Shown here: piece by piece, positions 1 through 6,909 of the stretch
Numbering within the stretch: position 1 is the stretch's first letter
Layout: each line of letters opens with the position of its first letter
Source: Methanosarcina sp.
GTDB lineage: Archaea > Halobacteriota > Methanosarcinia > Methanosarcinales > Methanosarcinaceae
NCBI GenBank assembly: GCA_017883485.1
Contig: JADGNM010000024.1
Location: forward strand, 1 to 13,216
Length of the DNA: 13,216 bases
Direction of reading: 5' to 3'
Position numbers and translations under genes: made by a program
The notes under the pieces: model-generated
What the model saw: only the letters and a program-made list of their open reading frames with translations
Database searches by the model: none
Told to the model about the DNA's origin: nothing

Positions 1-141
1 GTTTATCATAATTCAAATTTGACCTTGAAAGATAGAGAATGGATATGTCCAGATTGTAAAACCAATCATGATAGGGATGTAAATGCTGCAATCAATAACA
101 AAAAGTTCTCTCTTCAAGATCAGAATCTAATTTCACCTTAG
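1..141 (+). CDS. tnpB: TnpB (IS200/IS605 OrfB) C-terminal end, truncated by window edge
   Basis: The first 46 codons are open from base 1 and end at TAG 139-141, so the 5' part of the gene lies outside the window. The peptide carries CPDC (residues 16-19), the second half of the zinc ribbon of TnpB/OrfB proteins, followed by HDRDVNAAIN, the conserved RuvC-III segment whose Asp is catalytic in the RNA-guided nuclease. In a full protein of this family (about 370-400 aa) these motifs lie close to the C-terminus, as here. TnpB is a programmable nuclease that uses an omega RNA transcribed from the right end of its own transposon and helps keep the element at its site. The tail after the motif is short and hydrophilic. 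The visible part has no frameshift; whether the whole gene is intact, or has a TnpA partner, cannot be seen. Confidence 0.88.
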   Translation, partial: VYHNSNLTLKDREWICPDCKTNHDRDVNAAINNKKFSLQDQNLISP

Positions 142-236
142 GAACTAGGGGCAGAGCTTAGGGACTCGCTTTCACAAGAAAGGAGAATGAACTAAGAAGC
201 CCCTTCCTCGCCATCCGGCAGGGAGGGGTAGTTCAC
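100..236 (+). ncRNA. Probable omega RNA (reRNA) 3' portion at the IS right end
   Basis: In IS200/IS605 elements the guide RNA of TnpB overlaps the 3' end of tnpB and runs through the right end of the element. Here the sequence after the tnpB stop has GC-rich blocks unlike the flanking AT-rich DNA and finishes with a strong hairpin (200-228) and the tail GTAGTTCAC. The 5' limit is a guess. By analogy, the bases immediately after about 236 (TATCTATAGAAAAAATGAGT) would form the guide. Confidence 0.45.
142..236 (+). mobile_element. IS200/IS605-family right end with subterminal hairpin
   Basis: The hairpin runs from 200 to 228: CCCCTTCCTCGCC pairs with GGCAGGGAGGGG across a 4-nt loop, with one bulge and one G-T wobble. 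It is followed by TAGTTCAC (229-236). Subterminal imperfect hairpins just inside the ends, with no terminal inverted repeats, are the hallmark of this single-strand transposing family. Many archaeal and bacterial OrfB elements end in a similar GGGGTAGTTCAC tail (from memory). The exact cleavage point at 236 is inferred. Confidence 0.65.
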
Positions 237-315
237 TATCTATAGAAAAAATGAGTACAGTACAAAAATAAGGCAGCAGAAAAAAATAAGTGTGGGATTG
301 AATTTTTCGGTTCTC

Positions 316-340
316 ATAAATCTCAGTTTATAAATCTCAG
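316..340 (+). repeat. Tandem 11-nt direct repeat ATAAATCTCAG upstream of argD
   Basis: ATAAATCTCAG occurs at 316-326 and 330-340, separated by TTT (14-nt period). The second copy abuts the ribosome binding sequence GGAAGGAG (340-347) of the next gene. The TATA-like TTTATAAAT overlapping the second copy is too close to the start codon to be its TATA box. The repeat could be an operator or simply a small tandem duplication. Confidence 0.45.
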
Positions 341-352
341 GAAGGAGTTCAC

Positions 353-1540
353 TTGACAGAGGATATTACAGGTCCTCAGGACCTGCAGGCTTTATATGAT
401 TCAGTTATGGAAAAAGATTCGAAATACGTGATGCAGACCTATGGGCGCCAGCCAATAGTGCTCTCAAAAGGAACGGGAGCGCTTGTCCAGGACATTTACG
501 GAAAGGAGTATATCGACTGCGTTGCAGGAATTGCAGTAAACAATGTTGGACATTGTCACCCAACAGTCGTCAGGGCAATCCAGGCTCAGGTTGAGAAACT
601 AATGCATGTCTCTAATCTTTATTATACCGAAATACAGGCCGAACTTGCGGAAGCCCTGGTTTCGATTACAGGCATGATGCGTATTTTTTTCTGTAATTCA
701 GGAGCTGAAGCTATGGAAGGTGCAATGAAACTGGCTCGTTTAGTTTCCGGAAAGAGTGCCTTTGTAGCGGCTGATCATTCCTTCCACGGCAGGACTATAG
801 GGGCACTCAGCGTAACCCACAGAAGCATATACAGGGACCCATTCATGCCTCCTGTAAGTTCCGAGACTACCTTTGTACCCTATTCAGACGCCGATGCCAT
901 AAGGCATGCAATTTCGGAAAGTACGGCTGCAGTAATTCTGGAGCCAATCCAGGGAGAAGGCGGAGTAAATGTACCTGATCCGGAATATCTTAAAGAGGTC
1001 AGGGAAATCTGCGATGAGACCGGAACTCTCCTCATCTTTGACGAAGTACAGACAGGTTTTGGAAGGACAGGCACGTGGTTTTGTAAAGAACATTTCGGAG
1101 TTGAACCTGATATCATGAGTATGGCAAAAGCTATGGCAGGAGGCTTTCCAATGGGTGCTATCGCAGCCAGGAGTGAGATTAGCTTCGGGCGCGGGCAGCA
1201 TGCTTCAACCTTCGGGGGCAGTCCCCTTGCCTGCGCAGCCGCCCTTGCTTCGATTGAAGTAATTAAAGAGGAAAAGCTCCTTAAGCGCTCAACGGAGAAT
1301 GGGACCTATTTCATGGGAAAACTCAGGAGCATGGATAGGGAAGATATTGTAGAGATCCGTGGGAAGGGGCTGATGATTGGAGTCGAGACAAAATATCCCT
1401 GCAGCAAGTTTGTAGACTTTGCAAGGGAAAACGGTGTGCTCTTAAATTGTACCTCGGACTCGGTGCTCCGCCTGGTTCCTCCGCTTATGATTACTAAAAA
1501 GCAGATTGATACGGTAGTTGATGTCATTGAGCAGGCCTGA
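353..1540 (+). CDS. argD: Class III PLP aminotransferase, acetylornithine aminotransferase type
   Basis: This 395-aa protein belongs to the class III (fold type I) aminotransferases. ArgD converts N-acetylglutamate 5-semialdehyde to N-acetylornithine in arginine synthesis, using glutamate as amino donor. Visible motifs in order are NSGAEA (115-120, phosphate cup), [10 protein letters not shown] (144-153), [12 protein letters not shown] (193-204), [15 protein letters not shown] (226-240, Asp230 contacting the pyridine nitrogen), [14 protein letters not shown] (256-269, Schiff-base Lys259), HASTFGG (283-289) and [10 protein letters not shown] (336-345). Length and motif wording fit ArgD better than longer GABA aminotransferases, but 4-aminobutyrate or LysW-type substrates cannot be excluded. 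The start is TTG at 353, preceded by GGAAGGAG with about 5 nt spacing; no upstream ATG is as well placed. The 3' end overlaps hisC, so the two are probably cotranscribed. The IS right end lies only about 115 nt upstream, so the promoter may have been altered. Confidence 0.82.
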   Translation: MTEDITGPQDLQALYDSVMEKDSKYVMQTYGRQPIVLSKGTGALVQDIYGKEYIDCVAGIAVNNVGHCHPTVVRAIQAQVEKLMHVSNLYYTEIQAELAEALVSITGMMRIFFCNSGAEAMEGAMKLARLVSGKSAFVAADHSFHGRTIGALSVTHRSIYRDPFMPPVSSETTFVPYSDADAIRHAISESTAAVILEPIQGEGGVNVPDPEYLKEVREICDETGTLLIFDEVQTGFGRTGTWFCKEHFGVEPDIMSMAKAMAGGFPMGAIAARSEISFGRGQHASTFGGSPLACAAALASIEVIKEEKLLKRSTENGTYFMGKLRSMDREDIVEIRGKGLMIGVETKYPCSKFVDFARENGVLLNCTSDSVLRLVPPLMITKKQIDTVVDVIEQA

Positions 1541-2621
1541 ACTTATAAAAAAAGGAATCTTTGACATTGCAGAGTATGTTCCCGGAAAATCCATAGAAGA
1601 GATAGCTTCTGCCTACGGGCTTGATCCGGCCTCGATTATCAAACTCGGCTCAAACGAAAATTCCCTCGGCCCCTCTTCAAAAGCAGTTCAGGCCCTGGTG
1701 GATGCAGCCCCCTGCGCAAATATTTACCCATCGGCAGATGCGCTGGAGCTCAGGGAAGCGCTTTCGAAATATACAAATTTTCCGGTCTTAAACCTTATAG
1801 CATCAGGGCCTGGAATGGACGGACTGCTTGACGGGCTTTGCAGGCTCATGATTGAGGCGGGCGATGAAGTCATAGTCCCTACTCCTACCTTTGCCTATTA
1901 CGAACTGTCAGCACGTGCATGTGGAGGAAAGCCGATATTTGTCAGGCGGAACCAGGACTTTTCTCTGGATCCTGAGATGGTTCTAAAAGCCGAATCCTCC
2001 CGAACAAAAATAATTTTCCTCTGCTCTCCTAACAACCCATCCGGCAACCTTCTTCCCGAAGACAGCCTCAGGACAATAGTTGAGAATACCAGAGCCCTTG
2101 TTTTTGTCGATGAAGCTTATGTTGAATTTGCAGACAGGAACCTGGCCGGGCTTGTACACGAATACGATAACCTTGCTGTTGGCAGGACCTTTTCAAAAGT
2201 ATTCGGGCTTGCAGGTCTGCGCCTCGGCTACGGGATCATGCCTGAGTGGCTTGTAAAAGAGTACATGCGGACAGCAACTCCGTTTTCCGTAAGCCTTCCG
2301 GCTTTAAAGGCAGGAATTGCTGCTCTTTCGGATGTCGAACACCTCAGAAAAAGCATAGAAATTATAAGAGAGGGCAGAGAATACCTGAGAGAAAAAATTC
2401 CTTTCAAAGTCTATCCTTCTCAGGCAAACTTCGTACTTGTAGATGTTGCTCCCTTAAAAGCAAAAGCAGTTACGGAAAATCTTATGAGGAAGGGAATAAT
2501 CGTGCGCTCCTGTGATTCTTTCAGAGAGGCAGGAGATACTTTTATCAGGGTAACAGTCGGAACCCCTGAACAGAATGAAAAGGTTGTCAAGGCTTTTGAA
2601 GCTGCAAAAAAAGAGATTTAA
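1521..2621 (+). CDS. hisC: Histidinol-phosphate aminotransferase
   Basis: About 366 aa, a class I/II PLP aminotransferase of the HisC branch, which transfers an amino group from glutamate to imidazole-acetol phosphate to give L-histidinol phosphate in histidine synthesis. Motifs include [12 protein letters not shown] near residue 42 (substrate phosphate and ring binding), [11 protein letters not shown] near 169, [10 protein letters not shown] near 195 and [18 protein letters not shown] near 222, which contains the Schiff-base lysine (Lys226 from the ATG). The start is uncertain: TTG 1518, ATG 1521 and TTG 1527 are all possible, the last giving a protein beginning [10 protein letters not shown]. 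All overlap the last codons of the upstream argD-like gene (stop at 1540), indicating translational coupling, and there is no clear independent Shine-Dalgarno. No other his genes are in view. Aromatic amino acid transamination is a possible side role in archaea with few such enzymes. Confidence 0.88.
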   Translation: MSLSRPELIKKGIFDIAEYVPGKSIEEIASAYGLDPASIIKLGSNENSLGPSSKAVQALVDAAPCANIYPSADALELREALSKYTNFPVLNLIASGPGMDGLLDGLCRLMIEAGDEVIVPTPTFAYYELSARACGGKPIFVRRNQDFSLDPEMVLKAESSRTKIIFLCSPNNPSGNLLPEDSLRTIVENTRALVFVDEAYVEFADRNLAGLVHEYDNLAVGRTFSKVFGLAGLRLGYGIMPEWLVKEYMRTATPFSVSLPALKAGIAALSDVEHLRKSIEIIREGREYLREKIPFKVYPSQANFVLVDVAPLKAKAVTENLMRKGIIVRSCDSFREAGDTFIRVTVGTPEQNEKVVKAFEAAKKEI

Positions 2622-2637
2622 AAAAGCTCAACTTTTT
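2621..2637. terminator. Weak bidirectional hairpin between convergent hisC and mptD
   Basis: AAAAAG (2621-2626) pairs with CTTTTT (2632-2637) across a 5-nt loop. The arms read as a U-rich run from either strand, and the hairpin sits directly at the hisC stop, in the 51-nt gap to the converging mptD stop. The stem is short and AT-rich, so it is weak. Confidence 0.35.
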
Positions 2638-2672
2638 ATTCTTAAGCACTTATTTCTTCTAAACTCCTACTC

Positions 2673-3080
2673 TCAATCGTTTAGTTCTTCTATTTCTTCA
2701 ATTTTCATCAGTGGATAATTCAGTTCAGGGTTGTATTCCATTCCAACTATTACTTTTACAGAACCATACTTTACAGTAATTCTCACTTTAAGCATCGGCC
2801 CCTGAAGTTCGGAATATCCGAATTCGCTACTCAGTTTGCTTTTCAGCATATCCCTATCGATCTTTACGGAAATCTCTTTTACATAAGGTTGGACTGAAAT
2901 GCTCTCCTGGATGGCCTGTTCGAGGCTTGAAACCGTATCCAGATTTACAGGGGAACCGGTAAATTGATGGTAGAGAGCTCCAAGTTTTATTCCTGCCTCA
3001 AATAATGCATTGTCCCTGTCTGTTACTGTTTCCCGAATCAAATTAGCTTCTCCTTCCTGCCAGATATTCTGAGTAAGCAT
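2673..3080 (-). CDS. mptD: Archaeal dihydroneopterin aldolase, methanopterin synthesis
   Basis: This 135-aa protein matches the small archaeal DHNA family (PF04038, formerly DUF381; Methanocaldococcus MptD). The enzyme cleaves 7,8-dihydroneopterin to 6-hydroxymethyl-dihydropterin plus glycolaldehyde on the route to tetrahydromethanopterin. The signature TDRDNALFEAGIKLGALYHQF spans residues 20-40. Residues recalled as active-site in the M. jannaschii enzyme (Glu25, His35, Gln61, Tyr111) find counterparts with almost constant offset: Glu28, His38, Gln64 and probably Tyr116. The ATG at 3080 has no strong Shine-Dalgarno. An internal TTG at 3041 follows GGAAGGAG at good spacing but would cut the N-terminus to 15 residues before the active-site Glu, so I prefer the longer form. 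The gene starts 26 nt after pssA stops on the same strand and is probably the last gene of that operon, although its pathway is unrelated to lipids. Confidence 0.8.
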   Translation of the reverse strand: MLTQNIWQEGEANLIRETVTDRDNALFEAGIKLGALYHQFTGSPVNLDTVSSLEQAIQESISVQPYVKEISVKIDRDMLKSKLSSEFGYSELQGPMLKVRITVKYGSVKVIVGMEYNPELNYPLMKIEEIEELND

Positions 3081-3106
3081 CTCAAAATGAACAGGTCCTT
3101 ATGCTT

Positions 3107-3856
3107 TTACTTCCGCCCTCCGGCTTTCAGTCCTTTATCTTGATGTTCTTTACTATTAAAGTTACTCAGTAGAGGGATCTTGAAAAAAGGAGAGAAAATG
3201 TAAGTGAGCATTAAGATAAAAGGCACGATAGAAAAGATCCGCATATACTCTACCATGTTCACAAAATAGAGAAGCACAGTAATTCCGAAAACCGAAGCTA
3301 CAAAAGCCAGGATTTTCGCATTCCTGATTTTCGGATAGCTCACAGTGCTTACCATCAGAATAGATAGGGCGAGGGTGAGACCCAGAAGAAAGTCTATCCT
3401 CACAAAATTTTTACCCAGTAAAAGGTAGGTAGCCAGCATCACACAACCTGCAGTAATGGGAAGCCCTTCAAATACGTTTTTCTGAGAAGGTACCGATGAA
3501 TTGAAACGTGCAAGTCTGAGTATGCCACATACGGCGTAAAGAGTCGGAAGTACAGCAACAATAGGATCTTCTCCTCCAAACCCTATGTATATAAGGAGAG
3601 CAGGGGCAACTCCGAATGAGACTGCATCAGCAAGTGAGTCAAGGTTCTCCCCCAGTTCTCCTCCCTTGAAACGTCTTGCAATATAGCCGTCAGCTCCGTC
3701 TGCAATTGCCGCAAGCAAAAGCAAGATTAAGGCAAGGTCAAAAGAACCGTTATGGGCTGCTGAAATCGAGCTAATCCCGCAAACCAGGTTCAAAAGAGAG
3801 ACCAAATCCGGAAGTCTTAACATTTGAAATACATTCATGTTCAAAAATCCTGTCAT
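3107..3856 (-). CDS. pssA: CDP-archaeol (diacylglycerol)-serine O-phosphatidyltransferase (archaetidylserine synthase)
   Basis: A 249-aa polytopic membrane protein of the CDP-alcohol phosphatidyltransferase family. In archaea it joins CDP-archaeol and L-serine to form archaetidylserine. The family motif is complete at residues 53-77: D53xxD56G57xxA60R61 then G69xxxD73xxxD77. These aspartates bind the metal and CDP-lipid; the AR-to-G spacing is 7 residues where 8 is commonly written. The following SFGVAPALL is also typical of PssA. About seven hydrophobic segments follow, ending in a basic tail. Drawn from ATG 3856 it overlaps asd by 86 nt; ATG 3838 (MNVFQMLRLPDL) or ATG 3823 would shorten the overlap, and no start has a convincing Shine-Dalgarno. 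Its place after artA and asd supports the serine-lipid assignment over a phosphatidylinositol- or glycerol-type enzyme. Confidence 0.87.
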   Translation of the reverse strand: MTGFLNMNVFQMLRLPDLVSLLNLVCGISSISAAHNGSFDLALILLLLAAIADGADGYIARRFKGGELGENLDSLADAVSFGVAPALLIYIGFGGEDPIVAVLPTLYAVCGILRLARFNSSVPSQKNVFEGLPITAGCVMLATYLLLGKNFVRIDFLLGLTLALSILMVSTVSYPKIRNAKILAFVASVFGITVLLYFVNMVEYMRIFSIVPFILMLTYIFSPFFKIPLLSNFNSKEHQDKGLKAGGRK

Positions 3857-4463
3857 TATTTATCGTTGCTATAATAGTCTTGCCTGCAAGTACCCGTTCT
3901 CCTTTCCGCACTTTAATGTCAAAGTCAGAAGGAATTGTTACATCAACCCTTGATCCGAAACGGATCATTCCTATGCGCTGTCCCTGCTCGATGATATCGT
4001 TTACCTGTGAATACGAAACAATTCTACGGGCAACGGTACCTGCAATCTGCGTAACTCTGACATCCCCATATTTGCTGTAGATTATAAATTCATTTCTTTC
4101 GTTTCTTTCAGAATCTTTACGGTAAGCAGGAAGATATCCTCCCTTCTTATAGGTTATTTCCTTTATTTTCCCGGAAATAGGCGCTCTATTAACATGCACG
4201 TTCTGGAAAAACATAAAAATGCAGATGTTACGATCTTCGATGTCTATAATCGTACCGTCGGCCGGGGAAACCATATATGTATCCGAAACTTCTACGTTCC
4301 TTTCGGGATCTCTGAAAAAAACAACCATAAAGAGAATTAGTCCCACTCCAAGGTAAGTCACATTGTTAAGTGGAGAGATGTTCATTGATTTTGAGAGAAT
4401 CGCAAATAATACAGTTATGGAAACAGCTGTAAAAAGCCAGGGTTCTGAGCCCTTTGCAAGCAT
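3771..4463 (-). CDS. asd: Archaetidylserine (phosphatidylserine) decarboxylase proenzyme
   Basis: A 230-aa proenzyme of the PSD-A type, which self-cleaves to create a pyruvoyl cofactor and decarboxylates archaetidylserine to archaetidylethanolamine at the membrane. The first 50 residues contain two hydrophobic segments (about 10-24 and 35-50). Then come SPADG (66-70), QNVHVNRAPISG (87-98) and RFGSRVD (168-174). Ser171 in FGS is the expected self-cleavage serine, which becomes the pyruvoyl group of the alpha chain. The family normally ends soon after the segment at 190-202 (ERVLAGKTIIATI). Here about 26 further residues run on, overlapping pssA by 86 nt, which may be a lost stop or a small frameshift. 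The start ATG is only 3 nt after the artA stop, implying translational coupling. Confidence 0.86.
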   Translation of the reverse strand: MLAKGSEPWLFTAVSITVLFAILSKSMNISPLNNVTYLGVGLILFMVVFFRDPERNVEVSDTYMVSPADGTIIDIEDRNICIFMFFQNVHVNRAPISGKIKEITYKKGGYLPAYRKDSERNERNEFIIYSKYGDVRVTQIAGTVARRIVSYSQVNDIIEQGQRIGMIRFGSRVDVTIPSDFDIKVRKGERVLAGKTIIATINNDRIFEHECISNVKTSGFGLSFEPGLRD

Positions 4464-4466
4464 CGA

Positions 4467-5336
4467 TCAATCCTCCCCGGATATACGCAAAATTGATCTT
4501 AATTCTTTGGAGAGTATGACCCACAGGCCGTCAATCATCTCAAGCAGTTCGGGCAAAATTCGAAGCACTGTGTATGAAATTACTAAAAGGGCAATTCCTG
4601 AACCTGTTTTTGCTATATAATTATGTGCGATTACAAAACTGTCAGCACCGAACCACTGCTCTCCGTAAGCCACTACCACAAAAATATCCCTGATAAGATT
4701 AAGCACATAAATTACTGGCACAGACACAATGAAAGCTGCAACAAGGCGATTAAGTGGAGCTTTGACCGCAAATATAAGCCCAATAAAGAGAGCGATACTC
4801 TCAATTGCCGTACAGGCAAGAATGATCTCTACCGTATACCCATTAAGCGCGATCACATTCCAGGCTTTCAGGTATGCAGGAATCTTGAAATACTGGAGAA
4901 TCCAGGTGACCTGAGAGGCGACTCCTCCGATAATCCAGGCATTTAGAGAGGGGAAATTCGCAAATGGGAAATAAACGAGAGCTCCAAATGCACTGGCACT
5001 GGTTAACATTGAAGTTATATCTAGAGAGTCAGCCCTATCCTGGACTGAGAATTCCGAATGTTTAACCTCTTTATTTCTTATTATCTGGAGAGGGCCTTCT
5101 CTATGTTCGTGAAACATAATAACTGCTACTAGTATACAAAATATAGTCAGAACTGTTGTCAGGAGCGCGTTGGCATAATCCAGAATCTCGATGTAATGGA
5201 GAGGCTGGTAGCCCCAGTAGATCGAGAATGCCCCCCATCCGATCCCTCCGACAAGTTTACGAACCCTGTAAGTTCTGGGAATGATGGATGAAGCAACCAT
5301 CAACCCAAGTGCAAGCCAGAGTATAATTTCTGTCAT
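4467..5336 (-). CDS. artA: Archaeosortase A, protein-sorting transpeptidase-like membrane enzyme
   Basis: A 289-aa multi-spanning membrane protein of the exosortase/archaeosortase superfamily, ArtA-like. Archaeosortase A recognises PGF-CTERM tails on exported proteins such as S-layer glycoproteins, and processing leads to C-terminal lipid attachment. The conserved core is visible: ACTAIES (174-180) with nucleophile Cys175, LNLIRDIFVVVAYG (212-225) with Arg216, then AHNYIAKTGSG (237-247) with His238 and VLRILPEL (257-264) with Arg259. The Cys-to-Arg spacing of 41 equals that recalled for Haloferax ArtA (Cys173, Arg214); Arg259 may match its third essential residue, Arg253. There are roughly seven to eight hydrophobic segments, plus a charged loop at about 78-105. 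AAAGGTG lies about 8 nt upstream of the ATG. Tight linkage to asd and pssA matches the lipid-anchor role. No PGF-CTERM substrate gene is in this window. Confidence 0.86.
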   Translation of the reverse strand: MTEIILWLALGLMVASSIIPRTYRVRKLVGGIGWGAFSIYWGYQPLHYIEILDYANALLTTVLTIFCILVAVIMFHEHREGPLQIIRNKEVKHSEFSVQDRADSLDITSMLTSASAFGALVYFPFANFPSLNAWIIGGVASQVTWILQYFKIPAYLKAWNVIALNGYTVEIILACTAIESIALFIGLIFAVKAPLNRLVAAFIVSVPVIYVLNLIRDIFVVVAYGEQWFGADSFVIAHNYIAKTGSGIALLVISYTVLRILPELLEMIDGLWVILSKELRSILRISGED

Positions 5337-5479
5337 TTTTTACGCACCTTTGCCGCGGCAAGAGCTAATTCTATATTTTGTTTTCTTTTTTCATTGTTCC
5401 TGAGATCCGCGAGAGGTCCCAAGCTAGTTATGAAGCTTCCGAAAAGTAACATAAAAATTATCTAAAACGATTAATAAAC

Positions 5480-5521
5480 TTCTATATAAATTCTAACCTA
5501 AATTTCTATATAAATTCTAAC
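5480..5521 (-). promoter_or_regulatory. Tandem duplicated TATA elements for the artA-asd-pssA operon
   Basis: An 18-nt unit, on the plus strand TTCTATATAAATTCTAAC, is perfectly repeated at 5480-5497 and 5504-5521 (24-nt period). Read on the minus strand each copy contains TTTATATAG, a good archaeal TATA box. With initiation about 25 nt downstream, transcripts would start near 5460 and 5484, giving leaders of roughly 125 and 150 nt before the artA ATG at 5336. Confidence 0.5.
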
Positions 5522-5979
5522 AAATTCAAGATCTTCAAAGCCATTTTCACAGCTATTATAATTAGGGACTCAAAGGTTATGGATTTTACTTCTCATATTA
5601 ATTTAACTATTACTTTTACAAGGTATACAAATTAAATGAATCTTGTAGATAAGATAATAAATTTCTATTATACAAAAATAGCGTTACAAAAGTAACACCA
5701 CTCATCTAATAATCTACATGGATATATAATAATCTGAAAAATAAGAAGAAATTAAGCTTTTAGTCTCAGTAAAAGAGAAACATTTAAGAGACGTCACTGC
5801 ATAACGGACTTTTCTGCTTGATGGAAACTCGCTTTAGAATGTCAAGAGCTGACTAAATTATTTGAAGAGACGAGAGAAATACACAATAGAGTAAGAATAG
5901 ACTCGCGAGGCATCCTCAAAATTATTTGGAACAATAATTGAAATAAGATGACGGGTTTCTACATTATGCATACTGATAA

Positions 5980-5990
5980 TATAATATATT
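5980..5990 (+). promoter_or_regulatory. TATA-like element upstream of the NUDIX gene
   Basis: TATAATATATT lies about 95 nt upstream of the ATG at 6082 and is the best TATA match before it. No B-recognition element could be defined with confidence, so this is a weak call. Confidence 0.3.
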
Positions 5991-6081
5991 ATTCGACGGC
6001 GCTTTTGCCGGTAAAAGCTGATTTGGAAAATGATCGGCTGCGGGAAAAAGATCCCATGGAAAATAATTTAAAAGGCATTTT

Positions 6082-6516
6082 ATGAAATCTCAGACCCCTA
6101 GCTTAACAGTTGATGCTATAATCCTCTTTCAAAATGGGCTTGTGCTTGTAAAGAGGAAAAATCCCCCATACCAGGGGAAATTTGCCCTTCCTGGCGGCTT
6201 CGTAGAAATCGGGGAGAGTACAGAAAAAGCAGCAGCTAGAGAAGCTTTTGAAGAAACGGGCCTTTCGGTAGAAATTATCAAACTGGTTGGGGTCTATTCC
6301 GATCCTCAACGTGACCCCAGAGGACATACTGTTTCGGTATGTTACCTTGCAAGGGGATCCGGAAAGCTAGAAGGAGGTTCTGATGCCGCTTCTGCCGAGC
6401 TTTTTGAGCTTGACTCGATTCCTGAACTGGCTTTTGACCATAATAAAATGATAAATGACGCAAAAAGTGATATTAATGCAGTTTTGTACCAAATGCAAAA
6501 GTATGATGTTTCCTAA
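6082..6516 (+). CDS. NUDIX hydrolase (ADP-ribose pyrophosphatase-like)
   Basis: A 144-aa single-domain NUDIX protein. The NUDIX box GX5EX7REUXEEXGU is perfect at residues 39-61, from GFVEIGE to REAFEETGL; Glu57 and Glu58 are the expected magnesium ligands. These enzymes hydrolyse nucleoside diphosphates linked to another moiety. The preceding KRKNPPYQGKFALPGG and the DPRGHTVSVCYLARG that follows resemble archaeal ADP-ribose pyrophosphatases and MutT-like proteins, but the substrate cannot be fixed from sequence. Only a weak AAAGG lies before the ATG. The stop at 6516 lies 41 nt inside the next gene, tfs, in another frame, so the two are probably translated from one mRNA. Confidence 0.88.
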   Translation: MKSQTPSLTVDAIILFQNGLVLVKRKNPPYQGKFALPGGFVEIGESTEKAAAREAFEETGLSVEIIKLVGVYSDPQRDPRGHTVSVCYLARGSGKLEGGSDAASAELFELDSIPELAFDHNKMINDAKSDINAVLYQMQKYDVS

Positions 6517-6790
6517 AGATGGTAATTACATATGTAGAAAGTGTGGGAACACAATACCTATTAAAAATAACGCAAAAAATTTTGTCTCCAAGGCTAAGAT
6601 CGACGACCGTGAAGTAGTGGTTCTTGAAGGTGAACAGATTTCAGGTCTGCCAACAACAAGTGCAAAATGTCCGGAATGCGGAAACAATACTGCAGCCTGG
6701 TGGCTCAGGCAGCTCAGGTCTGCAGATGAGTCCGAAACCCGCTTCTTAAAATGTACAAAATGTAGGTTCACATGGAGAGAATACGACTGA
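6476..6790 (+). CDS. tfs: Transcription factor S (TFIIS/RPB9-like RNA polymerase cleavage factor)
   Basis: Archaeal TFS enters the RNA polymerase secondary channel and stimulates RNA cleavage in backtracked complexes. Starting at ATG 6476 the protein is 104 aa, the usual family size. An in-frame ATG at 6455 would add seven residues ahead of the normal MQFCTKC N-terminus and is rejected. The N-terminal zinc ribbon uses Cys4, Cys7, Cys20 and Cys23; the C-terminal ribbon uses Cys65, Cys68, Cys93 and Cys96. The tip loop RSADESETRF carries the acidic pair Asp84-Glu85 that positions the catalytic magnesium, so this should be an active cleavage factor rather than a degenerate paralogue. The C-terminus (TWREYD) also fits the family. 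GTGAT just upstream may serve as a ribosome site. The gene overlaps the NUDIX gene by 41 nt and precedes pcn. Confidence 0.93.
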   Translation: MQFCTKCKSMMFPKDGNYICRKCGNTIPIKNNAKNFVSKAKIDDREVVVLEGEQISGLPTTSAKCPECGNNTAAWWLRQLRSADESETRFLKCTKCRFTWREYD

Positions 6791-6878
6791 GGTCCGATTG
6801 TTTTTCTCTATCACCTTTGAAAAGCAAATCCCCCGGAAAGTGAATTCTCAGGTCAGAGTTCTCTCCTATCTCAAGTAG

Positions 6879-6898
6879 AACCTGAAACCTTTCAGGTT
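6879..6898. repeat. Perfect inverted repeat in the tfs-pcn gap
   Basis: AACCTGAAA (6879-6887) and TTTCAGGTT (6890-6898) are perfect inverted repeats around a 2-nt centre. It could be a terminator-like structure for tfs, though no T-run follows, or a dyad operator. It lies just upstream of a TATA-like box at 6910. Confidence 0.45.
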
Positions 6899-6909
6899 TC
6901 TGACCAAGA

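Larger units (their letters stand above)
5337..6081. other. AT-rich intergenic region of 745 nt, no supported gene
   Basis: The region separates divergent artA and the NUDIX gene. It contains the tandem TATA repeats (5480-5521), a small inverted repeat GTTAC-AAAA-GTAAC (5683-5696) and a TATA-like run near 5980-5990. I see no RNA gene, CRISPR unit or gene with a start codon. A short open stretch on the plus strand (about 5824-5941) has no start codon and begins right after a stop. Confidence 0.6.

Noticed and set aside
5824..5941. Short plus-strand open stretch (LALECQELTKLFEETREIHN)
   Set aside because: It starts right after an in-frame stop with no start codon or ribosome site. It could be a scrap of an old gene, but nothing supports that.
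5990..6010. CGGC-rich small hairpin as a riboswitch
   Set aside because: The stem is only four pairs and no known riboswitch core could be recognised.
6455..6475. Upstream in-frame ATG giving a 111-aa TFS
   Set aside because: The family begins M-x-F-C-x-x-C, which ATG 6476 supplies; the seven extra residues are unlike TFS.
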